Positions 62,879 through 64,000 of a DNA stretch of 64,000 nucleotides are shown piece by piece; position 1 is the first letter of the stretch; each line of letters begins with the position of its first letter. Made by a program: the position numbers and the translations under genes. Location of the stretch: NCBI RefSeq assembly GCF_000731315.1, contig NZ_HG938353.1:558001-622000 (forward strand), in the 5' to 3' direction. The DNA is from Neorhizobium galegae bv. orientalis str. HAMBI 540. Lineage in GTDB: Bacteria; Pseudomonadota; Alphaproteobacteria; Rhizobiales; Rhizobiaceae. The notes below the pieces were generated by a model. It did no database searches. It was not told the DNA's origin and saw only the letters and a program-made list of their open reading frames with translations.

Positions 62879-64000
62879 TCAGTCGACCTTCATCTCGCTG
62901 CGCTCGCCGGCCTTGATGGTGACCGGGCGATCCTCGGGTGCCTTGTCACCCTTGAACGTCAGCTTCACCACGTAGTCGCCGGCCGGCAGGGTATCCTTGT
63001 GCTCCGGCCCGAACCCATAGGAAATCTCCTTCTGATTCCCCTGGATGTCCTTTTTCGCATCGAAGACGACGATGCGGTCGGAGTCGGGGGCGGCGACCGC
63101 GAGAACGCCTGCCTGTATGTTGATCGTCACGTCCTTGCGTTCGCCTGCCTTGATGCTGAACGGAATTTCGGCGCGTGTCGAGCCCAGCCTGGCGGTGAGG
63201 ATCAGGTCGCCGGCCGGCGCTTCGAGCGTGGTGCCGGTGCCGTATGTGGAGTTGAAGCTCTTGCGCGCGCCGTTGATGTCCATCGTCGGCGAGACCACTT
63301 CGAAGAAGATCTCGGAGGATTCCATCGGCGGCCCGCCCGCCACATAGGTCGCCCTGTTGACGACCATGCCGGCGCCGATGACGAGATCCGTCTCGATCTT
63401 TTCGCCGGCCTTGGCGGCGACGGTCTTCTCCACCGTGACCGCGCCGAGCGAGCCGGTGAGTTTGACGTCGCCGGCCGCGACATAGGCCTTGGTGGTGCCG
63501 TAGAACGTCGTCGCATAATCGCCGAAGGCGACATCGACGCGGGCGTTGTCATCCGCCTTCTTGTCCTGCGGCGTCCGCTTGGGCAGTACGGTCAGATGTG
63601 CCGCGTCGAAGTTGACGGCTACCTTGGTGATCACACCGGGCTTCACCTCGAAGGGAGCCAGCTTCTTGATCGAGTTGTTGAGGGTTGCCTGCGCGACGTA
63701 ACTGCCGGGTTCGAGCGTCGTCGAATAGGTCCCGACATACTGGTTGTCGAGATAGTCGCCCTCCGCCTGGCCGCTTGCATCGGCCTTGTAGAACAGCCAC
63801 TGCACATCGTTATTGTCCTTGCCGAGTGGCGGCCCGCCTTCGGAAAGCGTGGACGTGGCGATGACGTTGAATTGCGGAACGGCGGCAGGAGCTGGAGCAG
63901 GGGCAGGCTTTTCCACCGGCTTCGGCGCCGCCACGACGGTCTGCTTCAGCGCCTCGGCCAGTTGCTTGGCGTCGGAAGCCTGCAGGTATTTGCCGCCGGT
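62879..64000 (-). CDS. C-terminal part of a von Willebrand A-type protein with repeated beta domains (partial)
   Basis: The frame is open to the right edge of the window, giving 373 codons of C-terminus. At the edge, TGGKYLQASDAKQLAEALKQ is typical of the end of a VWA domain. A Pro/Ala-rich linker (PKPVEKPAPAPAPAAVP) follows. The rest is a chain of carboxypeptidase-regulatory-like beta units that recur with the phrase KAGE: AAKAGEKIETDLVIGAG, SIKAGERKDVTINIQAG and TIKAGERSEMKV. It is likely an envelope or secreted adhesion-type protein; the N-terminus and any signal peptide are outside. Confidence 0.85.
   Translation of the reverse strand, partial: TGGKYLQASDAKQLAEALKQTVVAAPKPVEKPAPAPAPAAVPQFNVIATSTLSEGGPPLGKDNNDVQWLFYKADASGQAEGDYLDNQYVGTYSTTLEPGSYVAQATLNNSIKKLAPFEVKPGVITKVAVNFDAAHLTVLPKRTPQDKKADDNARVDVAFGDYATTFYGTTKAYVAAGDVKLTGSLGAVTVEKTVAAKAGEKIETDLVIGAGMVVNRATYVAGGPPMESSEIFFEVVSPTMDINGARKSFNSTYGTGTTLEAPAGDLILTARLGSTRAEIPFSIKAGERKDVTINIQAGVLAVAAPDSDRIVVFDAKKDIQGNQKEISYGFGPEHKDTLPAGDYVVKLTFKGDKAPEDRPVTIKAGERSEMKVD

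Overview
The window is GC-rich chromosomal DNA from an alphaproteobacterium, most likely a member of the Rhizobiaceae (Rhizobium/Agrobacterium/Sinorhizobium group). The evidence is gene order and content: ctaC-ctaD-ctaB-coxF-ctaG-ctaE followed by surf1-ispH-thrB-rnhA; thrC next to an M16 peptidase and a RimJ-like acetyltransferase; a RibB with a decayed RibA half; IalB and DUF1344 proteins; a BioR-type regulator beside bioY with matching operator sites; and a rhizobial-type intergenic palindromic repeat. No rRNA, tRNA, CRISPR array, prophage or insertion sequence was seen.

Layout. 1-1.2 kb: the start of a secreted protein, a cupin and a DUF3175 protein. 1.25-14.25 kb: a sugar catabolic locus under a LacI-type repressor. 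A NagB-like deaminase, a SIS isomerase, NagA and a ceramidase-fold hydrolase form one block. An ABC sugar importer, an AGE-type epimerase, mannonate dehydratase and a Gfo/Idh/MocA oxidoreductase form a second block. Each block begins with the same GCAACCGGTTGC operator overlapping a TTGACA box, so the two are probably co-repressed. 14.25-17.1 kb: a BrnT/BrnA toxin-antitoxin pair, ribB and aroC. 17.2-27.6 kb: a membrane GGDEF/EAL protein, DUF1344, a histidine phosphatase, fabI, a DnaJ-family protein, a lipoprotein, pdxH, a polysaccharide deacetylase, a TauE/SafE exporter and a MazG-like protein.

27.6-42.5 kb: tldD, a YcxB-like protein and IalB, then the aa3-type cytochrome c oxidase cluster. 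A HigB/HigA-like toxin-antitoxin module lies between ctaE and surf1. ispH, thrB, rnhA, a methyltransferase, an endonuclease/phosphatase and a Dabb protein follow. 42.5-45.3 kb: a zinc/manganese ABC importer whose promoter carries two Zur-like palindromes and whose first gene encodes a 44-residue membrane peptide. 45.4-51.5 kb: a peroxiredoxin, a DsbD N-domain protein, UPF0301, CsbD, a zinc metallopeptidase, a candidate 71-nt small RNA, and an ArsR-AHSA1-membrane peptide-DUF1801-DUF1801 operon.

51.6-64 kb: an operon thrC / M16 peptidase / RimJ / 7TM-GGDEF-EAL, a lipoprotein, a HAD phosphatase, bioR-bioY-DUF1284, an ArsR regulator divergent from NIPSNAP and monooxygenase-like genes, and the C-terminal part of a VWA-type protein running off the end.

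The best candidates for undescribed biology are the amino-sugar/uronate catabolic locus with its cytosolic ceramidase-fold enzyme, the small RNA near 49.2 kb, and the Zur-linked membrane micropeptide. All functional calls come from reading motifs and context; no database search was run.
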